Assembly (NCBI GenBank): GCA_028279405.1
Contig: JANQNU010000090.1
Coordinates: forward strand, 1-64,000
Source of the DNA: Phycisphaerae bacterium
GTDB taxonomy: Bacteria; Planctomycetota; Phycisphaerae; UBA1845; Fen-1342
DNA: 64,000 nt
Direction: 5' to 3'
Part shown: piece after piece, positions 57,804 through 64,000 of the stretch
How positions within the stretch are numbered: the first letter of the stretch is position 1
How the letters are laid out: each line of letters starts with the position of its first letter
Notes under the pieces: model-generated
Seen by the model: the letters and a program-made list of their open reading frames with translations, nothing else
What the model was told of the DNA's origin: nothing
Database searches by the model: none
Made by a program: the position numbers and the translations under genes

Positions 57804-59174
57804 CTATCCGCCCGTGACGAGCGCGACGAAACAATTGATGTCGCCGACGGTGAGCTGGCCATCGTCGCTGCAATCCCCGGCGGCAAGGTCGCAGTCCGGG
57901 AACTGGATCGCATACTCGACCGGATCGGTCAGCGCCAGCACGAACGGGTTGATGTCGCCGACACTCACAACCCCGTCGCAGTTCAGGTCACCAGCCAGGT
58001 TGACCGTAGCCGTGAGCCGGATGAGCTCGCCAGTCTGTGACCCCACCAGGATCTCAGTGGCTGCGTCGGCATCGAGCGCTCCCGCGACGACGACGTTCAA
58101 CGGCGACGGGTGTTCGTAGATCTCGCGCCCGGTCCATGCGCCGGCGCGGCGCTCGACCAGATGGGTCACGCCCCTTCCGTCGACGCCTACGATCTCGGGC
58201 GCGAGGTCATCGCCGACCAGCGGCGCAACGGCGATGTCCCACATCGTCCGCGATACAGGGTCGCCTTGATACAACGGAATCAGATCGTGACCGCCGTCCG
58301 CGTTCGGCGTCGAGATGGCAACTGAGTTGTTGTAGCGTGTGCCGTAGACAAGCTCGGAACCCGGGAGCGTCGGATCGACATCAGCGAAGTCCAGGACCCA
58401 GCCGGAGTTGGGCTCGTCGTCCCACAACGTTTCGCGCGGCCAGAGATCGAGCCGCCCCGCTGCCGGTGGTTGTCGCACGAGGTACGTCGGCCCGAACTCG
58501 GTCGTGATGACGAGTTCATTGCCAGGCGACGTCTTATCCAGGTCGACGACGATCGAGTCCATCCCGACAAAGTCGAAGTAGATCATGACCTTGTCCCACA
58601 TGCCATTTGTTTCCGAGTAGAGCATCGCGCCGGAGCTGTCGAGGAACCCTTCCCGAATGTAGACGACCTCTTCGCCAGGATGGGTCGGATCGAGGTCGCC
58701 GATCCGGGCACCCCAGCCGAGGTTCAGTTCCAGGGCGCCATCCTCGAGCGGGTGCACGGTCCATGTTCCGTCCGCCTGACGTTGATAGGCCGTCAGTGTA
58801 TCGCCGATCGACGCCACTAACTCGTTGCCTGGCGACTCCTTCGAGATGACGTTGCCGATGGCAATCGTCGATCGAATGTGCATGCTCGGCACGTCCATCA
58901 GCAACTGCACTTGCCCGATACGCGCAAGCCGCCAGTCATCACGCGGCGAGACCTGCCACACCGACCCGTCGCCGACGAGAACGGCAATCTCGGGACCATT
59001 GTGGCTCGGATCGAACTCGCCGCACTCGAGGCCGTAGACCGGCGCGCCGAACGAATGAATCACATCAGGTCGAAACGTCGTCGCATCGGTTGCGTATGCC
59101 GCTCCGCACATGGGAAACAACACACCGGAAGCAAGGAGCACACGAACCGTTCCCGAACTGCGAGCTGCCAACAT
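57804..59174 (-). CDS. Secreted beta-propeller-like protein with C-terminal dockerin (paralogue A)
   Basis: 456 residues from the ATG at 59174. Signal peptide about 1-28 (ending AYAT). Repeated segments of the form G-x-x-x-EFDP-x-x-x-GPE, GDLDPTHPGEEVVYI and ADVDPTLPGSELVYGTRYNN look like FG-GAP/VCBS propeller blades, with acidic Asp-x-Asp loops that can bind calcium. The C-terminal dockerin-like pair is DLNCDGVVSVGDINPFVLAL and SDDGQLTVGDINCFVALVTG. The protein matches the next gene over its whole length. Extracellular; ligand unknown. Confidence 0.85.
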   Translation of the reverse strand: MLAARSSGTVRVLLASGVLFPMCGAAYATDATTFRPDVIHSFGAPVYGLECGEFDPSHNGPEIAVLVGDGSVWQVSPRDDWRLARIGQVQLLMDVPSMHIRSTIAIGNVISKESPGNELVASIGDTLTAYQRQADGTWTVHPLEDGALELNLGWGARIGDLDPTHPGEEVVYIREGFLDSSGAMLYSETNGMWDKVMIYFDFVGMDSIVVDLDKTSPGNELVITTEFGPTYLVRQPPAAGRLDLWPRETLWDDEPNSGWVLDFADVDPTLPGSELVYGTRYNNSVAISTPNADGGHDLIPLYQGDPVSRTMWDIAVAPLVGDDLAPEIVGVDGRGVTHLVERRAGAWTGREIYEHPSPLNVVVAGALDADAATEILVGSQTGELIRLTATVNLAGDLNCDGVVSVGDINPFVLALTDPVEYAIQFPDCDLAAGDCSDDGQLTVGDINCFVALVTGG

Positions 59175-59231
59175 CACGTTCTCCCCAGCCAGAAGTCGGC
59201 CGATCCGCGGGCACCGTACGCACGGGTCCCG

Positions 59232-60578
59232 CTATCGGGTAATCAGCGCAACAAATCCATTGATGTCCCCGACGCTCACGATCCCGTCGTCATTGATGTC
59301 GCCGGATGCGATGTCGCAATCCGGGAACTGGTCGGCGTAAGCCGCCGGGTCGGTCAGGGCCAGCACGAACGGGTTGATGTCGCCGACGCTCACAACCCCG
59401 TCACAGTTCAGGTCGCCGGTCAGGTTGACGGTTGCGGTGAGCCGGGCAAGCTCGCCGGTTTGCGATCCGACCAGGATCTCGGGAATCGCGTCGGCATCCA
59501 ATCGGCCGGCGACGACGACATTCAAGGGCGTCGGATGACCGTAGACCGTCTGCCCGCTCCACGTTCCATTGCTCTGTTGCAACACGTACGTAGAGCCTGT
59601 GTTGTCGACCCCGACGATCTCGAGCGTGTCGTTGCCACCGACGAGTTCTGCGACCGCGATGTCCCAGATGTTGTGCGGGTGGTCGAACGCGTTGCCTTGA
59701 AACAGCGGGACGAACTGGTGCACACCACCGGCGCCCGGCGTCGAGAGCGCGATCATGTTGTTGTAGCGTGTGCCGTAGACCAGTTCGATGCCGGGCAGTT
59801 GCGGGTCGACGTCCGCCGCGGCGACGACCCACCCGGCGTTGTCGAAGTCGTCCCACAGCGTCAGGCTCGGCCAGAGATTGATGCCACCCGTCAACGGCCT
59901 TGTCAGCAGGTATGTCGGGCCCATCTCCGTTACGACGATCAACTCGTCGCCTGGCGCGTCGCTCAGGTCCGCGATGATCGTGTCCATTCCGACCTCGGCG
60001 AGATAAACCGTTTCCCGGTGCCAGCCGTCAGCGTTTTCGCGGTAGATGGTGCCGGACGAGATGTCGCCGGCGGCTTCGTGCAGATAGAAGATCTCGTCGC
60101 CGGGATGCGCCGGCTCGAGATCGCCGACGCGCGCTCCCCAGCCGACACCGAACATGTCTGCGACATCACCGACCGCGTGCGCCGTCCACGTCCCGTCCGG
60201 GTTGCGGCCGTAAGCAGTCAACGTCCCGCCGATGTGTGCGATCAGTTCATTTCCCGGGAAGTCACCAAGCACGTCCCCGATGGCCAGCGTTGAACGGAAG
60301 CTCATCGATAGCGGCTCGTACAACAACGGTACTTGTCCAATGCGATGAACAGTCCATTCATCGTTTGGCGAAATCTGCCACACCGCGCCGTCGCGCAGCA
60401 GGGCCGCGACTTCAGGTCCCTCGTGGGTGGGATCGAACTCGCCGTGGACGAGTCCGAAGATACTGGTCGGAAAGTTGTGAACCGGGTCCGCTTGATAGGT
60501 ACCCGCAGAAACGTCGACCACAACGGCCGAAATGATGGCCAACGCGAGCCCCGGAGCAGTGAGCGCATGTCGCGACAC
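59232..60578 (-). CDS. Secreted beta-propeller-like protein with C-terminal dockerin (paralogue B)
   Basis: 448 residues from the GTG at 60578, chosen because GAGGAGG precedes it and a signal peptide follows (ALAIISAVVVDVSA). The frame is open upstream, but that part is unlike a leader. Blade motifs GLVHGEFDPTHEGPE, GDLEPAHPGDEIFYLHEA and VDPQLPGIELVYGTRYNN parallel the neighbouring gene. The dockerin end is GDLNCDGVVSVGDINPFVLA and DDGIVSVGDINGFVALITR. DNA of the two dockerin ends is nearly the same over long runs, so duplication is recent or the ends recombine. Confidence 0.85.
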   Translation of the reverse strand: MSRHALTAPGLALAIISAVVVDVSAGTYQADPVHNFPTSIFGLVHGEFDPTHEGPEVAALLRDGAVWQISPNDEWTVHRIGQVPLLYEPLSMSFRSTLAIGDVLGDFPGNELIAHIGGTLTAYGRNPDGTWTAHAVGDVADMFGVGWGARVGDLEPAHPGDEIFYLHEAAGDISSGTIYRENADGWHRETVYLAEVGMDTIIADLSDAPGDELIVVTEMGPTYLLTRPLTGGINLWPSLTLWDDFDNAGWVVAAADVDPQLPGIELVYGTRYNNMIALSTPGAGGVHQFVPLFQGNAFDHPHNIWDIAVAELVGGNDTLEIVGVDNTGSTYVLQQSNGTWSGQTVYGHPTPLNVVVAGRLDADAIPEILVGSQTGELARLTATVNLTGDLNCDGVVSVGDINPFVLALTDPAAYADQFPDCDIASGDINDDGIVSVGDINGFVALITR

Positions 60579-60718
60579 GACGATACCTCCTCTGGTTTTT
60601 ATACACCCTGCTCGCAGCCTCATACTACCCGTGTCGTCGGCCCATTTTCCAGCCGATCTGTCGGCCGGTAGCGTTGCGGCGCCGATTTCGGACGTCGTGA
60701 CCCGCAAATTGGCGGCGT

Positions 60719-61225
60719 CTATTGGCGTTGCAATGCAAAACGCTCGACTTTGTCGCTGCCGCCGTGCGGATCGGTAAGCGTGATCACCAGTCGATCGTCG
60801 GCCTCGCGGTGGTAGACGATGCGGGTGGGATAGTCCTTCTTCGGGTTCTCGAAGACCGCCTTGCGGGCCTGCGCGTCACAGGACGTCAACGTGAGCCCCA
60901 CCGCGGCTTTGCCGCGCGGGAACGGAGACAGTTGCACCTTCCCCTCACGGACCTCGAACAGCTCGAATTCGTAGAACGCAGTCTTGTTGTTGCGAAGCAG
61001 TTTGCTGTGGCTGATGATCTTGCCGCCTTCAGGCGTCGTATAGTAAGCCGCGAACCGACCACCCCACATGTCCCCGGCCCAATTGCCGGCGAGCCAGCGC
61101 ATGGACTCGATCGTCCGCGCACCATCGGCACGTACCGCTTCGTCGGCCGTCACTCGCGATCCTACCATCAGCGCGATCGCCACCGCTCCTACCAAGGCGC
61201 CGGCGATCTCACGATTGCGTCTCAT
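60719..61225 (-). CDS. Secreted DUF6265-like protein
   Basis: 168 residues from the ATG at 61225 (AAGGAGCGGAGT upstream). Signal peptide about 1-27. The mature part begins SMRWLAGNWAGDMWGGRF, then TTPEGGKIISHSKLLR, AFYEFELFEVREGKVQLSP, FENPKKDYPTRIVYHR and LVITLTDPHGG, in the order expected of the DUF6265 beta-barrel family. The role of the family is not known to me. Confidence 0.75.
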   Translation of the reverse strand: MRRNREIAGALVGAVAIALMVGSRVTADEAVRADGARTIESMRWLAGNWAGDMWGGRFAAYYTTPEGGKIISHSKLLRNNKTAFYEFELFEVREGKVQLSPFPRGKAAVGLTLTSCDAQARKAVFENPKKDYPTRIVYHREADDRLVITLTDPHGGSDKVERFALQRQ

Positions 61226-61757
61226 ACTCCGCTCCTTCTTTGTTGGGTTCGTACGATGACCCGCCAGTGTACCCGAGGCTGCCGACCGATCGCGAAAAGA
61301 TGCCGCCCGGCAAATCACCCGCTAGCCACGCGGTTCGCTCAACAAGTCGACGTGGTCCCCCAGAGTAGAACACTGGGGCACGAAACCACCCACCATACAC
61401 GCTCGGACGTCTACGCCGCCTGCCCTGGTGAGAACGATCTCTAGAAACACAGGGTGGAGCGGGCGTCTCGCTCACCATTTGACCGCTCGCTTGCGCTCGC
61501 GGCTCGCGTTAACCATCCCCCGCGCGCGGCGAGCCGCGAGCGCGAGCGAGCGGGGAGCAAGCTCCCTGGACGAGGCCTGCGTCTGCGCCGCAGGCCCCGG
61601 CACGAACGGGACGCGCAACGCCGCGAGCGTGAGCGAGCGGTCAAACGCTGCTCCCAGACCCATCGTTTTGTCGCGAGGCGCGCCCGCGGTTATCATTGCC
61701 CCGGTTCCCGGGCAAACGCTTGACGCTCGACGCGAACCGGGATCATGGAGGATCGTC
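61226..61757. other. Intergenic region with repeats before murI
   Basis: About 530 bases. The left part has no gene. The right part (61481-61644) carries three ERERG-type repeats plus the GGGAGCAAGCTCCC palindrome (61554-61567). The frame leading into murI runs through it as an artefact. Confidence 0.55.
61481..61644. repeat. Three ERERG-type repeats with GGGAGC palindrome
   Basis: GACCGCTCGCTTGCGCTCGC (61481), GAGCCGCGAGCGCGAGCGAG (61531) and CCGCGAGCGTGAGCGAGCGG (61621), the first inverted relative to the others, with GGGAGCAAGCTCCC at 61554-61567. Confidence 0.75.
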
Positions 61758-62591
61758 GTGAGCGCGCAGCCCATTGCCGTATTCGACTCAGGGCTTGGCG
61801 GCCTGTCGGTCGTTCGTCACCTTCGGCGTCAACTCCCGGACGAGCCGATCGTCTACTTCGGCGACACGGCGCGCGTTCCATACGGCACGAAGTCCAAGCA
61901 CACGGTGGTGGGGTTTGCGCTGGATTGCGCCCGTTACCTGCTGCGGTTCGATCCGAAGATCGTCGTCGCCGCGTGCAATACGGCGAGCGCCGTCGCGATT
62001 CCGGAACTCGACGCGGCGTTGCCGGTCCCCGTCCTGGGCGTGGTTGAACCGGGGGCAGCAGCAGCAGCTCGGCATGCCCAGGGCCACCCCGTCGCGGTCA
62101 TCGGTACCGAAGCCACTATCGGTAGCGGCGCCTATCTTCGTGCGATCCAGTCCCACGATCCGACACTGGCCGTCGACGCGATTGCATGCCCGTTGTTCGT
62201 TCCGCTGGTGGAAGAGGGCCGCGACAGCGACGACCCGTTGGTGACGCTGACCGTGAAGGACTATCTTCAGCCGTTGCGGGACGACGACGTCCGTGTTGTC
62301 GTACTGGGCTGCACGCACTACCCGCTCTTGCGGGACGCGATCGCAGGCTTCCTTGGCGGCCGGGTGCGGATCATCGACAGCGGTGAAGAGACCGCGATCC
62401 GCGTTCAGGCGACCCTCGCGGAACGCGACGCCTTGAGTCGGACAAGCGGCCGCGGTAGCATCCGCTCATTCGTAAGCGACAACCCGGAGCGATTCGAGCG
62501 TGTCGGGTCGCGTTTCCTCAATGAACCGATAGATCACGTGGAGCTGGTCGAGCCGGATGAATATGCCTGGTCTGCCGCACAGCATTCATAG
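61758..62591 (+). CDS. murI: Glutamate racemase
   Basis: 277 residues from the GTG at 61758, which follows GGAGGATCGTC; the frame is open much further upstream through repeats. MurI makes D-glutamate for peptidoglycan. Motifs: DSGLGGLSVVRHLRR near the start, YFGDTARVPYGTKS, first catalytic cysteine in VVAACNTAS and second in VVLGCTHYPLL. Both are present, so it should be active. D-glutamate supply fits a lineage that has peptidoglycan. Overlaps the next gene by 35 bases. Confidence 0.95.
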   Translation: MSAQPIAVFDSGLGGLSVVRHLRRQLPDEPIVYFGDTARVPYGTKSKHTVVGFALDCARYLLRFDPKIVVAACNTASAVAIPELDAALPVPVLGVVEPGAAAAARHAQGHPVAVIGTEATIGSGAYLRAIQSHDPTLAVDAIACPLFVPLVEEGRDSDDPLVTLTVKDYLQPLRDDDVRVVVLGCTHYPLLRDAIAGFLGGRVRIIDSGEETAIRVQATLAERDALSRTSGRGSIRSFVSDNPERFERVGSRFLNEPIDHVELVEPDEYAWSAAQHS

Positions 62592-63438
62592 GCCGCGGGG
62601 CACAGCCCGGCGGACGCACATCGGCGCGCTAGCGCTGCTGGTATCGCTCATGCTGGTGCTACCGGCGTGTCGTCAGAACGGGGCTGCGCGACTGAAGAAG
62701 TGGAAGCTGATCGGCCCGTCGCCACGCGAGTGCATGCAGACGGCGCTCTCAGCGGATGCCGCTGCGCAACGCCGCGAAGCCCTGCTGGAAGTCCACGAAA
62801 GCACCAAGCACGACGAACCATGGGCGATCGACGGATACTGCACGATCGCGCGGCTCGAGTCCGACGCCCAGACGCGCTGTACAGCGATTCGCGCGTTGGC
62901 GGAGACGCGCGACCCCCGCGCTGGCGCGACCCTGGTGCAGGTGCTCGACTGGGAACACGAGCCGAAGGACACGGTGCGTCCGCCGCAAGCGATTTGCCGC
63001 TGGGATGCGGCGGCGAGCCTCGCGACGCTCGCGGAACGTGGCGCGATTGCCGAGCAGGACCGACCACGGGCCGAGGCGACGTTGGCGCTGACGCTCACCG
63101 GCGACTCCGAGCGTCACGCCCGATTGCATGCCGCGGCCGCGCTTGGTCACTTCCCGTCGGCACGATCGGTGGAAATGCTGATCGGCGGGCTGGCTGACCG
63201 CGACTTTGCCGTCGTACGCCAATGCGAGCTATCGCTCGTGCAGCTTACTGGTCAAACACATGATTGTGATCAGTCGGCCTGGCGCGAATGGTACGAAGGG
63301 CATCGTACGAACCTCTTTGCGCATGCCGGCGAGATTCCCGAGTCGCGCCGAGCGCCGTACAACAACCGCTTCCAGAAATTCAGCTACAAGACACGGCAGA
63401 CGCTACGCTGGCTCTGGCCGGGAGACGCGGAAAAGTGA
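62557..63438 (+). CDS. Lipoprotein with HEAT-like repeats
   Basis: 293 residues. The start region overlaps the end of murI; an ATG two codons on is the alternative. A long basic leader precedes a hydrophobic helix ending LVLPAC (cysteine about residue 38), a lipobox. The mature part contains helical pairs such as TRCTAIRALAETRDPRAGAT, LHAAAALGHFPSARSVEMLI and GLADRDFAVVRQCELSLVQL, which fit HEAT/PBS-type repeats used for protein binding. WREWYEGHRTNLF then closes the fold. Exported adaptor of unknown role. Confidence 0.75.
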   Translation: MNMPGLPHSIHRPRGTARRTHIGALALLVSLMLVLPACRQNGAARLKKWKLIGPSPRECMQTALSADAAAQRREALLEVHESTKHDEPWAIDGYCTIARLESDAQTRCTAIRALAETRDPRAGATLVQVLDWEHEPKDTVRPPQAICRWDAAASLATLAERGAIAEQDRPRAEATLALTLTGDSERHARLHAAAALGHFPSARSVEMLIGGLADRDFAVVRQCELSLVQLTGQTHDCDQSAWREWYEGHRTNLFAHAGEIPESRRAPYNNRFQKFSYKTRQTLRWLWPGDAEK

Positions 63439-63600
63439 CGGGTTTGCGGACCTTGTCGAGGTCGAGGCTCCGGTCGTTCGAGCGTAGGATCTGCCGCTGC
63501 CGGTTATTGGCGCCCGACGACGATCGGCGCAGGGGGCGACAATCATGACATGCCACCACCGAGGCTCGGCTGGGGATCGGCTCCGGTCGCGCAAGATTCC

Positions 63601-64000
63601 ATGAACTGGATCTCGCGCGGCGAAAGCACCTACCTACAGTTCCCGCGACTGAGTCGCGAAGCCGGTCTCGTGCACGCGATCTGCACGCGGCCGTGCGATG
63701 TATCGATGCGCACCGATCTGCGGGCGGAAGAGCGTGCGTCCCGTCGTACGGCCTTTGTCCGCGATTGGGGCCTGGACCCGACTCGGCTGCACTGCTGCGT
63801 CCAGATTCACGAGCCTGCGATCGCGGTCGTTCCGTCGAGCCCGGACGCGTCGACGGCATCCGGACCCACGCGTGTCGAGGACACTGACGGACTGATATCG
63901 GCAACGCCCGGCGTCGGATTAATGACGTTCTCGGCGGACTGCCCGTTGGTGCTGTTGTTCGACCCGATTCGCAATGTGGTCGGTATGGTGCACGCCAGCT
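63601..64000 (+). CDS. pgeF: PgeF/YfiH family purine nucleoside phosphorylase-like protein, partial (C-terminus beyond right edge)
   Basis: The frame is open from the ATG at 63601 to the edge (133 residues). It is the multicopper-oxidase-like 'laccase' domain family (YfiH/PgeF/LACC1). The visible part holds VHAICTRP, CVQIHEPAI (the zinc-binding QxH motif region), TDGLISATPGVGLMTFSADC followed by PLVLL, and GMVHAS at the edge, the start of the HAGWRG motif. Members act as purine nucleoside phosphorylases/adenosine deaminases or as peptidoglycan-editing factors. Being next to murI and a lipoprotein fits a cell-wall context, but this is inference. Confidence 0.85.
   Translation, partial: MNWISRGESTYLQFPRLSREAGLVHAICTRPCDVSMRTDLRAEERASRRTAFVRDWGLDPTRLHCCVQIHEPAIAVVPSSPDASTASGPTRVEDTDGLISATPGVGLMTFSADCPLVLLFDPIRNVVGMVHAS

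Noticed and set aside
58878-60293. Plus-strand frame of 471 codons opposite the dockerin pair
   Set aside because: Arg/Val/Asp-rich shadow of two genes with signal peptides and dockerin motifs.
61428-61757. N-terminal extension of glutamate racemase
   Set aside because: It translates repeats; family homology begins at the GTG at 61758 after GGAGG.
1-64000. CRISPR array, tRNA, rRNA or prophage
   Set aside because: No regularly spaced direct repeats, no cloverleaf or rRNA-like sequence and no phage gene cluster could be found by eye. The repeats seen are dispersed and palindromic, not array-like.

Overview
The window is high-GC bacterial DNA that looks like a planctomycete chromosome, most likely a Phycisphaerae-like or unclassified Planctomycetota lineage. 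This is inferred from gene content; no rRNA is present to confirm it. The signs are secreted proteins ending in paired dockerin-like GDIN calcium motifs, Cys-rich GACC modules, three tandem PEP-CTERM proteins, small CxxC...CPECG zinc-ribbon membrane proteins, an HAF-repeat protein, and a sigma factor of the kind expanded in Planctomycetes and Acidobacteria. I found no tRNA, rRNA, CRISPR array, prophage or replication origin.

Layout. 1-6.4 kb: a partial lipoprotein, a zinc-ribbon membrane protein, a sugar-type ABC importer whose binding protein is fused to one permease, a GNAT acetyltransferase and a one-domain asparaginase homologue. 6.5-13 kb: an HAF-repeat protein, a membrane protein, a solitary TssE/gp25-like protein, truB and a zinc-ribbon membrane protein. 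13-19 kb: a large duplicated secreted dockerin protein, then an ECF sigma / membrane anti-sigma / PDZ operon. 19-28 kb: a GT-C-like membrane protein and a dense His-Asp signalling block (two histidine kinases, five single-domain receivers, no DNA-binding output domain). 28-38.5 kb: two adjacent secreted metzincin proteases with a similar C-terminal motif, a tail-fibre-like secreted protein, two sigma factors, a CoA-transferase fused to GNAT, and the PEP-CTERM trio. 38.5-48.3 kb: a BRCT-MerR-TPR protein beside an ATP-dependent DNA ligase, two proton-coupled peptide transporter families (OPT and POT) with large soluble inserts, and a Ski2-like helicase. 48.3-64 kb: a REP-associated transposase with inverted REP palindromes on both sides, a KtrAB-type potassium system, paired Spy-like proteins, two tiny Cys-rich secreted proteins, galactokinase, DAHP synthase, a class D beta-lactamase, two paralogous dockerin proteins, murI and a partial pgeF.

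Two dispersed repeat families recur between genes. One is a REP palindrome built on CACTGGCGG...CCGCCAGTG. The other is a short repeat reading GAGCGCGAGCGAG, often next to the palindrome GGGAGCAAGCTCCC. They create spurious N-terminal extensions on several reading frames. I chose starts mainly from Shine-Dalgarno spacing and signal peptides. Promoters, terminators and domain limits are by eye, and no database search was possible.
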